Source: Xanthobacteraceae bacterium
GTDB lineage: Bacteria > Pseudomonadota > Alphaproteobacteria > Rhizobiales > Xanthobacteraceae
Assembly (NCBI GenBank): GCA_030039655.1
Contig: JASHVC010000413.1
Span: forward strand, 1-5,748
DNA: 5,748 nucleotides
Reading direction: 5' to 3'
In this document: positions 1 through 5,457 of the stretch, piece after piece
Layout: every line of letters starts with the position of its first letter
Position numbering within the stretch: the first letter of the stretch is position 1
Made by a program: the position numbers and the translations under genes
The notes under the pieces: model-generated
The model's input: the letters and a program-made list of their open reading frames with translations, nothing else
Database searches by the model: none
Told to the model about the DNA's origin: nothing

Positions 1-215
1 GTGCACCACGTTTCCGTTTTCGTTCTGCTGATTGCGCCCAAAGAGAGCGGTTTTCAGTAGTCGGCCTCCGCCACGACTTGACGCAATGTGCCTCTGGCGC
101 ACATCGACAAAATGAGTTGTCTCGATCTGTTCGCTAGTTAAATAATTGTCGCATCGACATGTTTGCCGAAGCTCGCCATAACAACCCTTAAGACGAAATT
201 TGCGATTTGCAAATC
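1..215. other. Left-edge stretch without an identifiable gene
   Basis: No convincing complete gene is visible here. On the minus strand one frame stays open from inside the tRNA out through the left edge. Its only usual start codon in the stretch is a GTG at 102-100, which would give a 34-codon start of a protein beginning VRQRHIASSRGGGRLL and ending NENGNVVH at the edge. No clear Shine-Dalgarno precedes it and I do not recognise the protein. On the plus strand a 19-codon open frame (1-60) ends in TAG and could equally be the tail of a gene from outside. The A+T-richer segment around 135-215 looks like ordinary intergenic DNA downstream of the tRNA. Confidence 0.4.
198..214 (-). terminator. 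Possible weak terminator hairpin after tRNA-Cys
   Basis: Read on the minus strand, ATTTGC and GCAAAT form a perfect 6-bp stem around the 5-nt loop AAATC, one base past the encoded CCA end of the tRNA. It is followed by TTCGTCTT. The position is right for a transcription terminator or a 3' processing signal, but the stem is AT-rich and the T tract is interrupted. I rate it as weak; Rho or 3' exonucleolytic trimming could do the job instead. Confidence 0.3.
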
Positions 216-289
216 TGGAGGCCACGCCCGGAATTGAACCGGGGTAAACGGTTTTGCAGACCGCTGCGTAACCACTCCGCCACGTGGCC
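216..289 (-). tRNA. tRNA-Cys (anticodon GCA), CCA encoded
   Basis: The minus strand folds into a standard 74-nt cloverleaf. The acceptor stem is GGCCACG with CGTGGCC. The D arm has a GCG/CGC stem with a GGTTA-containing loop. The anticodon stem GCGGT/ACCGT carries the loop CTGCAAA, giving anticodon GCA, which reads UGC and UGU (cysteine). A 4-nt variable loop follows, then the T arm CCCGG-TTCAATT-CCGGG. The discriminator base is U, which is the main identity element for cysteinyl-tRNA synthetase, and CCA is encoded in the DNA. The gene stands alone, divergent from the methyltransferase/tolC genes. All stems are intact, so it should be functional. Confidence 0.97.
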
Positions 290-292
290 ATG

Positions 293-329
293 GCTGGCGT
301 TGCTTTTGTAGTCGATGGCTGACGCCAGC
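293..329 (-). other. Inverted repeat in the tRNA-Cys 5' leader
   Basis: GCTGGCGT (293-300) and ACGCCAGC (322-329) are perfect 8-bp complements separated by 21 bases. If transcription starts about 6-7 bases after the predicted -10 box (near 331), the far arm would form the very 5' end of the precursor and the near arm would lie 3 bases from the mature tRNA 5' end. The leader could therefore fold into its own hairpin next to the RNase P cleavage site. That RNA role is inference; the repeat itself is directly visible. Confidence 0.45.
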
Positions 330-337
330 ACCGCCGC

Positions 338-366
338 TCTATAGAGGAACACTCGCCTCCCGGCAA
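338..366 (-). promoter_or_regulatory. Candidate sigma70-type promoter for tRNA-Cys
   Basis: On the minus strand TTGCCG (366-361) and TATAGA (343-338) are separated by exactly 17 bases, each matching four of six positions of the -35 and -10 consensus. The predicted start near 331 leaves a leader of about 40 nt before the tRNA. No other pair this good was seen between the tRNA and the divergent gene. No stringent-control GC discriminator analysis was possible beyond noting that GCGGCGG follows the -10 box, which is GC-rich as in growth-rate-controlled stable RNA promoters. Confidence 0.45.
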
Positions 367-495
367 CAACTAGACCGAGCTCTGCTGTCCGGCTGTCAGA
401 CCATAAGCCTCGTTGAGCGTGAGACCTCACGGGCGCGACCAGCACGCGGCAGGCCCGCCGCGCCGCCCCGCCAACCGGCAAGGCGCCGCACGCTT

Positions 496-524
496 GCGTT
501 TTGCGGAACCGTGCCGCAAAACGC
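496..524. repeat. Perfect 11-bp inverted repeat in methyltransferase leader
   Basis: GCGTTTTGCGG (496-506) and CCGCAAAACGC (514-524) are exact reverse complements around the 7-nt centre AACCGTG; a T-G wobble could extend the stem by one pair. It ends 27 bases before the ATG at 552 and 12 bases before the Shine-Dalgarno. There is no T tract on either side, so it does not look like an intrinsic terminator. It could be an RNA hairpin in the leader, an operator for a dimeric regulator, or a copy of a dispersed palindromic element; the sequence alone does not choose between these. Confidence 0.6.
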
Positions 525-536
525 GTGCCGTCGCAC

Positions 537-543
537 AGAGGAA
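537..543 (+). promoter_or_regulatory. Ribosome binding site for the methyltransferase homologue
   Basis: AGAGGAA lies 8 bases before the ATG at 552. It supports that start over the in-frame TTG at 501, which sits inside the inverted repeat and lacks a comparable purine-rich site. Confidence 0.6.
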
Positions 544-551
544 CGCAAGGC

Positions 552-1205
552 ATGTTCGACAGCGCCAGCGCGCGCCGCATGATGGTAGACGGGCAGGTCC
601 GCACCGCCGACGTCCACAATCCGGACCTGCTCACAGCTATGCTGACGATTCCGCGCGAGCGCTTTGTGCCGCCTTCCCTGGTGGATCAGGCGTACATTGA
701 CAGTGATCTCAACATTGCCCCCGGGCGGGCGCTGCTCAAGCCCATGGTGTTTGCCAAATTGATCCAGGCGGCGGATGTACGCGCGAGGGATCATGTGCTC
801 GATGTTGGATGCGGGCTTGGCTATTCCTCGGCCGTGTTGTCGCGGCTGGCCGGCTCAGTCGTTGCGCTTGAAGAAGACGTGGGGCTGGCGAGCCAGGCGA
901 AGGCGGCTCTGACCGCGGCGGGCGCTTCGGGCGTCACAGTCGTGACAGGGCCGCTTGTGGGGGGGTGGCCGGCCGGCGCGCGTTACGATTTCATTCTGCT
1001 CAACGGCGCGACCGAGATCGTGCCCGATGGGTTTGTGGGTCAGCTCAAGCTAGATGGGCGTCTGGCTTGCATTTTTGGGCGCGCGCCCGCGGCCAAGGCG
1101 ATGATTTATCGGGTTGCCGAGGGTCACTTAGTCGGCCGACCAGCGTTCGACGCTGCAGCACCTGTGCTGCCCGGCTTCGTGGCGCCGCCAGCGTTCGTGT
1201 TCTAG
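552..1205 (+). CDS. PCMT-like SAM-dependent methyltransferase (divergent isoaspartate O-methyltransferase homologue)
   Basis: This 217-residue protein resembles the PCMT family (PF01135), whose active members methylate L-isoaspartyl residues to start protein repair in the cytoplasm. The N-terminal helix region MMVDGQVRTADVHNPDLL and the IPRERFVPPSL segment (about 33-43) follow the family pattern. The SAM-binding motif I is VLDVGCGLGYSS (82-93), with an acidic residue after strand 2 in VVALEED (103-109) and a YDFILLNGATE segment (145-155) at the family's motif II. The glycine-rich GxTISxP segment that carries the catalytic Ser/Thr in true enzymes reads GRALLKP (58-64), so isoaspartyl activity is doubtful; SAM binding looks intact. 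The ATG start is backed by AGAGGAA upstream. It sits 231 bp before tolC in the same direction, an association seen in other alphaproteobacteria. Automated annotation would call it pcm; the family is certain, the substrate is not. Confidence 0.88.
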   Translation: MFDSASARRMMVDGQVRTADVHNPDLLTAMLTIPRERFVPPSLVDQAYIDSDLNIAPGRALLKPMVFAKLIQAADVRARDHVLDVGCGLGYSSAVLSRLAGSVVALEEDVGLASQAKAALTAAGASGVTVVTGPLVGGWPAGARYDFILLNGATEIVPDGFVGQLKLDGRLACIFGRAPAAKAMIYRVAEGHLVGRPAFDAAAPVLPGFVAPPAFVF

Positions 1206-1228
1206 CGCTTCGCCAACATCGGCAAGCG
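1206..1228 (+). terminator. Weak hairpin directly after the methyltransferase stop
   Basis: CGCTT (1206-1210) pairs with AAGCG (1224-1228), and inside a one-base bulge GCC (1212-1214) pairs with GGC (1221-1223) around the loop AACATC. It begins at the base after the TAG stop and is followed by ACGTTTATG, which has only three consecutive Ts. It could slow or partly terminate transcription, or protect the 3' end, before the tolC leader. The weak T tract keeps this tentative. Confidence 0.25.
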
Positions 1229-1343
1229 ACGTTTATGCGCCGTTACCTGTGGCGCTTATGTGCCATTGCTGAGAATTTTGCATCAAGCCCCAGTGACGGG
1301 GGTTTCCCGTTTCTTCGCCGCCGCTTAGTGTGGTGCATTCGGC

Positions 1344-1370
1344 TTCTCCGCCGCGTCCGACGGCGGAGAA
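1344..1370 (+). repeat. Perfect 10-bp inverted repeat in the tolC leader
   Basis: TTCTCCGCCG (1344-1353) and CGGCGGAGAA (1361-1370) are exact complements around the 7-nt loop CGTCCGA, a GC-rich and therefore stable RNA hairpin. Only TT follows, so it is a poor intrinsic terminator; it may act as a leader hairpin, attenuator or operator. It ends 66 bases before the chosen tolC ATG and directly abuts the TTG at 1371, which argues against that TTG being the translation start. Confidence 0.6.
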
Positions 1371-1436
1371 TTGGCGTACCAGTTTGAGGGGTCTCCGCGA
1401 AAGCCGAATAGCGGGGGCGGGGAGTTGCGTTGCGTC

Positions 1437-2870
1437 ATGCGTACCAGCGGCGTGCGGCCGCGTAGGCTGGCTATTGCCGGTCTCGCCGCGACCGCCATTG
1501 CGACTGTTCACGGTAAGGCGGCCGCCGACACGCTCGAATGGGCCTTGGTGCAGGCCTACCAGAACAATCCATCGCTCAACGCCCAGCGCGCGGCTTTGCG
1601 AGCGACCGACGAAAACGTTCCCCAGGCGCTGTCAGGCTATCGGCCGAAGCTGTCCTTCACCGCCAACGGCAGCGAAAACTACACCAGCGTCGAGACACAT
1701 ACGTACGGTGCCAACGGCACAAGCGCCGCCGGTAAAGTCGCGACCGTTACGGAAGCCAGCGCGCCTTACACCGGACGCGGTGTCGCGGCGACCGCGACGC
1801 AGACACTGTACAATGGGTTCCAGACTGCCAATCGTGTGCGCCAGGCGGAAAGCCAGGTCATGGGTGCGCGCGAGACGCTGCGCGTCACCGAACAGCAAGT
1901 GCTGCTTGATGCCGCGACCGCCTATATGAATTTGCTGCGCGATGGAGCAATCCTAGAACTCAACCGGCGCAACGTCGAAGTCCTCACCGAGCAATTGAAA
2001 CAGACCCGGGATCGCCTGAGCGTCGGCGAGGTTACGCGCACCGACGTGGCGCAAGCGGAATCCCGGCTTGCCGCAGGCCGGTCATCGCTGCTGGGGGCGC
2101 AGTCGAACTACGTGACGTCCACGGCAAATTACCAGCGTGTGATCGGCGTGGCGCCGGGCAAGCTTGCGGCCGGTACTCCTGTGGATCATTTCTCGCCGCC
2201 CACAATCAAAGGCGCCATTGCTCAAGGCGAGCAGCAGAGTCCATCGGTACTCGCCGCTGCCTATGGCGTCGACATTGCCGAACTTGCCGTGAAGGTGAAC
2301 GAAGGTTCGCTCTACCCGAATCTGGCGCTGACGGCGAGCGCATCGGAGAACTACTTTCCAGTTTACACCACGAACAAGCAGTTCATTGGGACGGTCGGCG
2401 GTGTGCTCACCATTCCGATTTATCAGGGCGGCGGTGAATATTCCGCGATCCGCCAAGCCAAGGAGACACTGGGCCAGCAACGACTCAACCTCGATGTGAA
2501 TCGCGACCAAGCGCGTGCGACAGTGGTGCAGAGCTGGGGTCAGCTTGATGCCGCCAAAGCGCAGATCGAGGCGACGACCGCTCAGGTGAACGCCGCCGAA
2601 ATCGCGCTCGACGGCGTGCGCGACCAGGCGCGGGTAGGCGAGCGCACGACGCTCGATGTGCTCAACGCCCAGCAGGAATTGGTCAACGCCCGTGTAGCGT
2701 TAGTAACGTCGCAGCACGATCGCGTGGTCGCTTCCTATACGTTGCTGGCAGCAGTCGGCGCGCTGTCGGTGCAGAGACTGGGCCTAAACGTCCCCATTTA
2801 TGACCCGCAGGTGCACTATCAACAGGTGCGGGACGCCTGGATCGGCCTCCGCATCCCTGATGGCAGATAG
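1437..2870 (+). CDS. tolC: TolC-family outer-membrane efflux/secretion protein
   Basis: The 477-residue product is a TolC-type trimeric outer-membrane channel (two OEP repeats, PF02321), which joins inner-membrane RND pumps or type I ABC exporters through a periplasmic adaptor to expel drugs or secrete proteins; alphaproteobacterial relatives include BepC and RsaF. A signal peptide is clear: basic MRTSGVRPRRL, a hydrophobic stretch, then HGKAAA with cleavage expected after about residue 30. The two-fold repeat is visible. YRPKLSFTA (69-77) and LYNGFQT (124-130) in the first half match YPNLALTA (293-300) and IPIYQGGGEYSAIRQA (326-341) in the second, and VGEVTRTDVAQAESRL (196-211) matches VGERTTLDVLNAQQEL (400-415). 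Length is typical. The ATG gives a clean signal peptide; GGAG at 1421-1424 is 12 bases away, rather far. A TTG at 1371 would add 22 untypical residues. No adaptor or pump gene is in the window, so its partner is unknown. Confidence 0.95.
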   Translation: MRTSGVRPRRLAIAGLAATAIATVHGKAAADTLEWALVQAYQNNPSLNAQRAALRATDENVPQALSGYRPKLSFTANGSENYTSVETHTYGANGTSAAGKVATVTEASAPYTGRGVAATATQTLYNGFQTANRVRQAESQVMGARETLRVTEQQVLLDAATAYMNLLRDGAILELNRRNVEVLTEQLKQTRDRLSVGEVTRTDVAQAESRLAAGRSSLLGAQSNYVTSTANYQRVIGVAPGKLAAGTPVDHFSPPTIKGAIAQGEQQSPSVLAAAYGVDIAELAVKVNEGSLYPNLALTASASENYFPVYTTNKQFIGTVGGVLTIPIYQGGGEYSAIRQAKETLGQQRLNLDVNRDQARATVVQSWGQLDAAKAQIEATTAQVNAAEIALDGVRDQARVGERTTLDVLNAQQELVNARVALVTSQHDRVVASYTLLAAVGALSVQRLGLNVPIYDPQVHYQQVRDAWIGLRIPDGR

Positions 2871-2932
2871 GAACACGTGCGTCGGACCAAAACAGCTCTC
2901 TTGCGTTGAAAGATGGCCATGAACATACTTAG

Positions 2933-2978
2933 TTAACCATAGCTTGCTGACATCGTCGCATGGGCAGTTTCCTATGAT
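2933..2978 (+). promoter_or_regulatory. Candidate popZ promoter with CtrA-like half-site
   Basis: The 253-bp gap between tolC and popZ contains TTAACCAT (2933-2940), the strong half of the alphaproteobacterial CtrA box; seven bases after TTAA comes TTGC, a poor second half. Just downstream, CTGACA (2947-2952) resembles a -35 box and TATGAT (2973-2978) matches the -10 consensus at five of six positions, but their 20-base spacing is longer than optimal. A CtrA site overlapping a -35 region is the usual arrangement at activated promoters, and cell-cycle control would suit a polarity gene. Site recognition by eye only. Confidence 0.3.
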
Positions 2979-3123
2979 TCGCCAGTGCGGTTGGACCCGG
3001 GAAGGCTAGCGGCGAAGGGCCCGCGAGGCCGAGGGAACAGGCCGCGGCCGCAGGACGGCCGGAATTAGGAACACGGTGGCAAGGGTGCTAACGGACGAAG
3101 ATGCAGGCAGCGGGGATGTGCGC

Positions 3124-3678
3124 ATGACGCAGCCGGCAAAATCACAAGAACCATCAATGGAGGAGATTCTTGCCTCCATTCGGCGCATTATTGCCGATGA
3201 CGACGCCAGCAAGCGGGTGCCCGAGGCGCCAAAGGCCGCTGGAACAGCGCCGAAGGCCGCAGGTTCGCCGCCATCGGATCCGCTGGCGATGCCCGGCCCG
3301 GTCGATTTCGTTCCAAGCGGCTCCAGGAACGGGTCAGTTGGCCCCGCTGCTGAAATTCTCGAGTTGACGGACTCGATGGCCTCGCCAGTGCCACGGACCG
3401 CCCCCGACATGGGCTTCGGCGAAGGACTGGATAAGCCGAGGTTGCCAAACGGCCGCGACGTGCAATCTGAGTTGTTGTCACGTTCGACCAGCGCTGCGGT
3501 CGATTCCGCTTTCAGCACACTTGCGCAAACTCCCCTGACGCAAAATGCGCGCTCCCTCGAGGATTCGGTGCGCGAGATGCTCCGGCCGCTGCTCAAGGCG
3601 TGGCTCGACGAAAACCTGCCCAGCATGGTCGAGCGGATAGTGCGTTCGGAGATCGAACGCGTTTCGCGGGGGCGGTAA
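3124..3678 (+). CDS. popZ: PopZ-family (DUF2497) polar organizing protein
   Basis: This 184-residue protein has the PopZ/DUF2497 (PF10691) architecture. PopZ self-assembles into a cytoplasmic matrix at the cell pole that anchors ParB-bound origins and recruits cell-cycle regulators. The N-terminal client-binding helix SMEEILASIRRIIADDD (11-27) is almost canonical. It is followed by a Pro/Ala/Gly-rich, probably disordered linker (about 28-140) containing the short motif EILELTD (77-83). The C-terminal oligomerisation region includes LEDSVREMLRPLLKAWLDE (145-163) and ends VERIVRSEIERVSRGR. I chose the ATG at 3124 because conserved sequence begins there and GGGGA lies 7 bases upstream. An in-frame GTG at 3076, also with an AGGA upstream, would add 16 residues that do not look like the family. 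The gene follows tolC, as in several alphaproteobacteria such as Caulobacter; the usual neighbour valS is not seen here. It ends 29 bp from the convergent HIT gene. Confidence 0.93.
   Translation: MTQPAKSQEPSMEEILASIRRIIADDDASKRVPEAPKAAGTAPKAAGSPPSDPLAMPGPVDFVPSGSRNGSVGPAAEILELTDSMASPVPRTAPDMGFGEGLDKPRLPNGRDVQSELLSRSTSAAVDSAFSTLAQTPLTQNARSLEDSVREMLRPLLKAWLDENLPSMVERIVRSEIERVSRGR
3226..3267 (+). repeat. Two-copy 21-bp tandem repeat inside popZ
   Basis: Two adjacent 21-base units (3226-3246 and 3247-3267) encode APKAAGT and APKAAGS in the linker of the PopZ homologue. The DNA copies differ mainly at third codon positions and in the last codons, so the duplication is not very recent, or is held by selection on protein sequence. 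In-frame units of this kind change linker length without touching the terminal domains. Confidence 0.6.
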
Positions 3679-3707
3679 GCGACTTTTCCCTTAGGGCCGT
3701 CCTTCGT

Positions 3708-4136
3708 TCAAGCACCCTTCAGCGCAGCAGCGAGCCGCAGGGCCTGGTCGGAGAGCACGCCGGGATCTTCCTTGAAGCTTGCCGGAGGTTTCAGCGGCAC
3801 GCCGGCCATGCGCGGGATGATGTGGATGTGCAGGTGGAACACCACCTGACCGCCGGCTGCTTCGTTGAATTGTTGAATGGTCAGGCCGTCCGCGGCGAAG
3901 ACCGTTACGGCTGCGTGCGCAATCTTTTGCGCCACCTTGATGAGATGGGCGAGATCGTCCGGCGCTATGTCGAGAAATGTGCGGGCAGGGGATTTGGGAA
4001 TCACCAGCGTGTGGCCCGGGGCACGCGGCATGATGTCGAGAAACGAGAACGCCTTGTCGTCCTCGTAAATCTTATGGGCCGGCAATTCGCCGCGCAGGAT
4101 CTTGGCAAACACGTTGTTCTGATCGTAGCTCGGCAT
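3708..4136 (-). CDS. HIT-family nucleotide hydrolase (Hint-like)
   Basis: The 142-residue protein is a histidine-triad (HIT, PF01230) family member. Such proteins bind nucleotides as dimers and hydrolyse or transfer nucleotide phosphoramidates or dinucleoside polyphosphates in the cytoplasm. The triad is HLHIHII (101-107), with His103 as the expected nucleophile, preceded by NEAAGGQ (91-97) and followed by PR, as in Hint-type enzymes. The N-terminal NVFAKILRGELPAHKIYEDD (8-27) and GHTLVIPKSP (41-50) are also typical, and the length is normal. The ATG at 4136 is chosen because GGAGAG lies just upstream; a TTG at 4148 would add only four residues and overlap that site. It is the last gene of a minus-strand cluster, 31 bp after the FemAB-like gene, and faces popZ. 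The precise substrate cannot be told from sequence. Confidence 0.95.
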   Translation of the reverse strand: MPSYDQNNVFAKILRGELPAHKIYEDDKAFSFLDIMPRAPGHTLVIPKSPARTFLDIAPDDLAHLIKVAQKIAHAAVTVFAADGLTIQQFNEAAGGQVVFHLHIHIIPRMAGVPLKPPASFKEDPGVLSDQALRLAAALKGA

Positions 4137-4140
4137 CGTG

Positions 4141-4146
4141 CTCTCC
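4141..4146 (-). promoter_or_regulatory. Ribosome binding site for the HIT gene
   Basis: On the minus strand GGAGAG lies 4 bases (6 from its GGAG core) before the ATG at 4136, inside the 31-bp gap after the FemAB-like stop. It fixes the HIT start and, with so short a gap and no hairpin, supports co-transcription with the gene upstream. Confidence 0.65.
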
Positions 4147-4167
4147 AAATCTCAGGTCGCTTCGCCC

Positions 4168-5457
4168 CTATTGCGGACCGATCACCAAATCCTTGCGATA
4201 GGGCGCGGTGGCGGCAAGTTCAGTGCCCACCGCTTCGACGTAAGCGCGCTCGCGCACCAGATAATCGGCGATCGCTCGCCGCAGCGCCGGGTCGGCGATG
4301 TAATGAGCCGAATAGGTGGTCCTTGGCATGTAGCCGCGGGAAATCTTGTGTTCGCCCTGCGCGCCGGCCTCCACATAGGGCAGCTTATGCGCGATGGCGT
4401 AGTCGATGGCCTGATAATAGCAGAGCTCGAAGTGCAGGAACGGATGGTGCTCGATGGCGCCCCAGTGACGGCCGAACAGCGTGTGCGAGCCGATGAAATT
4501 GATGGCGCCGGCGATCCAGCGTCCGGCCCGTTTGGCCATCACCAAAAGGACGCGGTCACGCATCTTTTCACCGACCAGCGAATAGAATTCGCGTGTCAGA
4601 TAGGGGCGACCCCATTTGCGCGAACCGGTCTCCATGTAAAAGGCGAAAAACGCGTCCCAGACTTCTTCGGTGAGCTCGTGGCCGGTGAGCCAGTGCACAG
4701 TGATTCCGTTGGCAAGCGCGTCTTGGCGCTCACGCCGGATGGTCTTGCGCTTGCGTGAGGCGAGTGCGCCGAGGAAATCGTCGAAACTGGCGTAGCTGGC
4801 ATTTTGCCAGTGAAACTGCTGGTCGTTGCGCTGCAAGAACCCAAGTTCGCCGAGATAGCGGAATTCCGGCTCGATTGCGAAAGTGACGTGAACGCCCGAG
4901 GCGCTGTCGTGCCGGCATAGCTCGAGCAAGCCGCGAGCGAGTGCTTGCCGGGCTGTAGGAGTTTGCGGGCCAGGCTTCACCAGGAGGCGCCGTCCCGCTG
5001 CCGGGGTAAAGGGCACGGCGACCTGCAGCTTTGGGTAATAGGAGCCGCCCGCCCGTTCGTAGGCTTCGGCCCAGCCGCGGTCGAAGACGTATTCGCCGCG
5101 TGAGTGGCTTTTCAGATAGCAAGGCGCGGCCGCGATCAGCGCGCCGTCCGCTGTCGTCACCAAGAGATGCTGGACGTGCCAGCCGGAGCGACCGCCAACT
5201 GAATGTGATTCCTCAAGAGCAGACAGAAAACCGTGCGAAATGAACGGATTGTATATGGCTTCCTGATCTAAATCCTCAGCCGCAGGGGTATCATCGCTCT
5301 TGCACGCCGCCAGGCCCGCCGGATTGGCACACCCGTCCCACGTAGCGGCGCTAACCGCGCTGATCGTGTCCACGACCTGAATACGCACCCCGGCAGTTGA
5401 GCGCGCGGGGTCGTCTTCCGCGGCCGATATGGGCTTCTTCTTCTGCGCATCATTCAT
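4168..5457 (-). CDS. FemAB-like (DUF482) GNAT-fold acyltransferase, function unknown
   Basis: The 429-residue product belongs to the FemAB_like/DUF482 family (PF04339), proteins with GNAT-type folds related to the FemABX aminoacyl-tRNA-dependent transferases; no member I know has a settled substrate. Family segments are clear: YNPFISHGFLSALEES (69-84), YLKSHSRGEYVFDRGWAEAY (114-133), YYPKLQVAVPFTP (140-152), RKRKTIRRERQ (235-245), LHFELCYYQAIDYAI (341-355) and VEAGAQGEHKISRGYMP (362-378), with TTYSAHYI following. There is no signal peptide or membrane segment, so it is probably cytoplasmic. The first 28 residues and 45-66 are polar or acidic and look variable. The ATG at 5457 overlaps the stop of the upstream phosphodiesterase (ATGA), indicating translational coupling; a longer in-frame extension upstream is only a shadow of that gene. 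Family assignment is firm; peptidoglycan or lipid acylation is a guess. Confidence 0.92.
   Translation of the reverse strand: MNDAQKKKPISAAEDDPARSTAGVRIQVVDTISAVSAATWDGCANPAGLAACKSDDTPAAEDLDQEAIYNPFISHGFLSALEESHSVGGRSGWHVQHLLVTTADGALIAAAPCYLKSHSRGEYVFDRGWAEAYERAGGSYYPKLQVAVPFTPAAGRRLLVKPGPQTPTARQALARGLLELCRHDSASGVHVTFAIEPEFRYLGELGFLQRNDQQFHWQNASYASFDDFLGALASRKRKTIRRERQDALANGITVHWLTGHELTEEVWDAFFAFYMETGSRKWGRPYLTREFYSLVGEKMRDRVLLVMAKRAGRWIAGAINFIGSHTLFGRHWGAIEHHPFLHFELCYYQAIDYAIAHKLPYVEAGAQGEHKISRGYMPRTTYSAHYIADPALRRAIADYLVRERAYVEAVGTELAATAPYRKDLVIGPQ

Noticed and set aside
188..794. Long minus-strand open frames across the tRNA and the start of the methyltransferase gene
   Set aside because: They run through the tRNA or opposite a recognised gene, are rich in Arg/Pro/Ala as expected of GC-rich antisense frames, and match no family.
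1371..1436. TTG start for tolC adding 22 residues
   Set aside because: The extension abuts a perfect hairpin and puts a Gly/Pro-rich polar stretch before a complete signal peptide that starts well at ATG 1437.
1330..1929. Plus-strand open frame overlapping tolC in another frame
   Set aside because: Its composition (Arg/Pro/Ser-rich) is that of an out-of-frame shadow, while the overlapping frame encodes a clear TolC signal peptide and OEP domain.
2913..2920. ATGGCCAT palindrome after tolC as a terminator or operator
   Set aside because: Eight-base palindrome with no loop, no T run and no second copy nearby.
3045..3061. CGGCCG/CGGCCG hairpin with a 5-nt loop in the popZ leader
   Set aside because: Short six-base palindromic arms of pure GC are expected often in this GC-rich DNA; no T tract or other support.
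3076..3123. GTG start for popZ with an AGGA upstream
   Set aside because: Plausible translation signal, but family conservation begins at the ATG at 3124, which has its own GGGGA site; not excluded experimentally.
3600..4758. Plus-strand open frames opposite the HIT and FemAB-like genes
   Set aside because: They are antisense to two genes with unmistakable family motifs and show no recognisable domain.
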